Positions 5,738 through 6,432 of a stretch of DNA of 6,432 bases are shown in pieces. The stretch is from Actinomycetota bacterium (GTDB lineage Bacteria > Actinomycetota > Geothermincolia > Fen-727 > JAQURN01): NCBI GenBank assembly GCA_028715585.1, contig JAQURN010000004.1, positions 1-6,432 on the forward strand. Reading direction: 5' to 3'. The notes below the pieces were generated by a model. It was not told the DNA's origin and did not search any database. It saw only the letters and a list, made by a program, of their open reading frames with translations. A program made the position numbers and the translations under genes. Each line of letters starts with the position of its first letter. Positions within the stretch are counted from its first letter, which is position 1.

Positions 5738-6432
5738 TTATTCCACAGGGACGCTTGGCGGAATGTTCATCTTATGCAAGGCAAACTCCATTATCTTGGA
5801 AAAAAGAGGGGCACTAGTTTCCCCTCCCCATATGGGAGACGGCTCGTCCAAAACTACCAGGCAGACGATTTTTGGCTTTTCAACAGGTGCAAACCCTACA
5901 AAGGTTGCCATATAACCTCCACCATAACCCTTGGATTTTGCCAAGGGCTTTCTAGCCGTCCCCGTCTTGCCGGCAACCCTGTAATATTTTACCGCTGCTT
6001 TCTGCCCTGTTCCTCCCGAAGTAACTACCTGTTCAAGTATATTCGTTAGCTCAGCCGATGCACCTTCTGGGAGAACCTCCTCACCAAGACCGCCGAATTC
6101 GGCATCCGTCATTCCTTTCTCTGTAGCGGTGGCCTTCAAGAAATGTGGATATATCCTTCTCCCCCCATTGGCAACCGTCCCCGCCACGCAAGCCAATTGA
6201 AGGGGAGTTAATGAAATTCCTTGCCCGATGCTTATAGTTGCCGCGGTTGTGCCGCTCCATTCACCTAGAGAGGGAACTATGCCACTTACCTCCCCAGGAA
6301 AGTCAACACCTGTTTTGTGACCAAGCCCGAACTTGTCGAGATACTTAGCCAAACGATCTTCCCCGAGCTGAAGCCCCACTTTTATGGTTCCTACATTTGA
6401 GGATTTGCTAATCACCTGAGAGAACGACATCG
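5738..6432 (-). CDS. ftsI: Class B penicillin-binding protein (FtsI/PBP2-3 type), C-terminal part of transpeptidase domain
   Basis: This is the peptidoglycan D,D-transpeptidase that cross-links septal wall; such proteins are anchored by one N-terminal membrane helix with the catalytic domain outside the membrane. About 231 codons are present and the gene is open at the window edge, so the Met near 6430 is internal and not a start. Counting from that Met, visible parts are the second active-site motif SSN (10-12, in ISKSSNVGTIKVG), GLGHKTGVDFPGE (35-47), ISIGQGISLTPLQLA (66-80), GTVANGG (84-90), the third motif KTGT (155-158, in VAGKTGTARK) and YMATFVGFAP (173-182). The SxxK serine motif lies upstream, outside the window. 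The protein ends soon after the domain (IPPSVPVE), so it has no C-terminal PASTA repeats, unlike SpoVD-type PBPs. Its place just before murE identifies it as the dcw-cluster FtsI. The stop is 61 bases from murE. Confidence 0.95.
   Translation of the reverse strand, partial: MSFSQVISKSSNVGTIKVGLQLGEDRLAKYLDKFGLGHKTGVDFPGEVSGIVPSLGEWSGTTAATISIGQGISLTPLQLACVAGTVANGGRRIYPHFLKATATEKGMTDAEFGGLGEEVLPEGASAELTNILEQVVTSGGTGQKAAVKYYRVAGKTGTARKPLAKSKGYGGGYMATFVGFAPVEKPKIVCLVVLDEPSPIWGGETSAPLFSKIMEFALHKMNIPPSVPVE

Noticed and set aside
1..6432. An undescribed system, mobile element, CRISPR array, riboswitch or RNA gene
   Set aside because: Nearly every base is covered by six conserved dcw genes with intact motifs and minimal gaps, leaving no room for an unexplained element. 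The only anomalies are the homopolymer tracts and start-site details.

Overview
The window is a continuous stretch of a division and cell wall (dcw) gene cluster, transcribed entirely on the minus strand. In transcription order (right to left here) it holds: the 3' part of a class B penicillin-binding protein of the FtsI/PBP2-3 type, murE, murF, mraY, murD and the 5' part of ftsW. This is the classic bacterial order. Both end genes run off the window. All six genes match known families with intact motifs, and I see no mobile element, RNA gene, CRISPR array or foreign insert.

Layout: the PBP gene ends at 5738. A 61-base gap holding only the murE ribosome-binding site follows. murE (5676 to 4189) overlaps murF (4202 to 2787) by 14 bases. 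murF is 3 bases from mraY (2783 to 1737). mraY and murD (1740 to 322) share an ATGA stop/start. murD overlaps ftsW (starting at 338) by 17 bases. Such packing implies one polycistronic mRNA with translational coupling. I see no convincing promoter or terminator inside it.

Function: MurD, MurE and MurF add D-Glu, a diamino acid and D-Ala-D-Ala in turn to the UDP-MurNAc peptide. MraY transfers the finished phospho-MurNAc-pentapeptide to undecaprenyl phosphate, giving lipid I. FtsW and the PBP form the septal glycan polymerase/transpeptidase pair that uses the later product, lipid II. MurE carries DNPR, the signature of the meso-diaminopimelate-adding enzymes, so the peptidoglycan is probably DAP-type.

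Organism: a bacterium with a DAP wall and roughly balanced base composition that uses ATG, GTG and TTG starts with good Shine-Dalgarno sites. The MurF P-loop form (GKTxTKD) and the long basic, Ser/Pro-rich FtsW tail recall actinobacterial homologues, so a deep-branching Actinomycetota or another Gram-positive-type lineage is my best guess, held weakly.

The most notable oddity is an uninterrupted run of 11 G within the coding sequence of ftsW. Losing one G would bring a stop codon directly after the tract. I found no previously undescribed system here.
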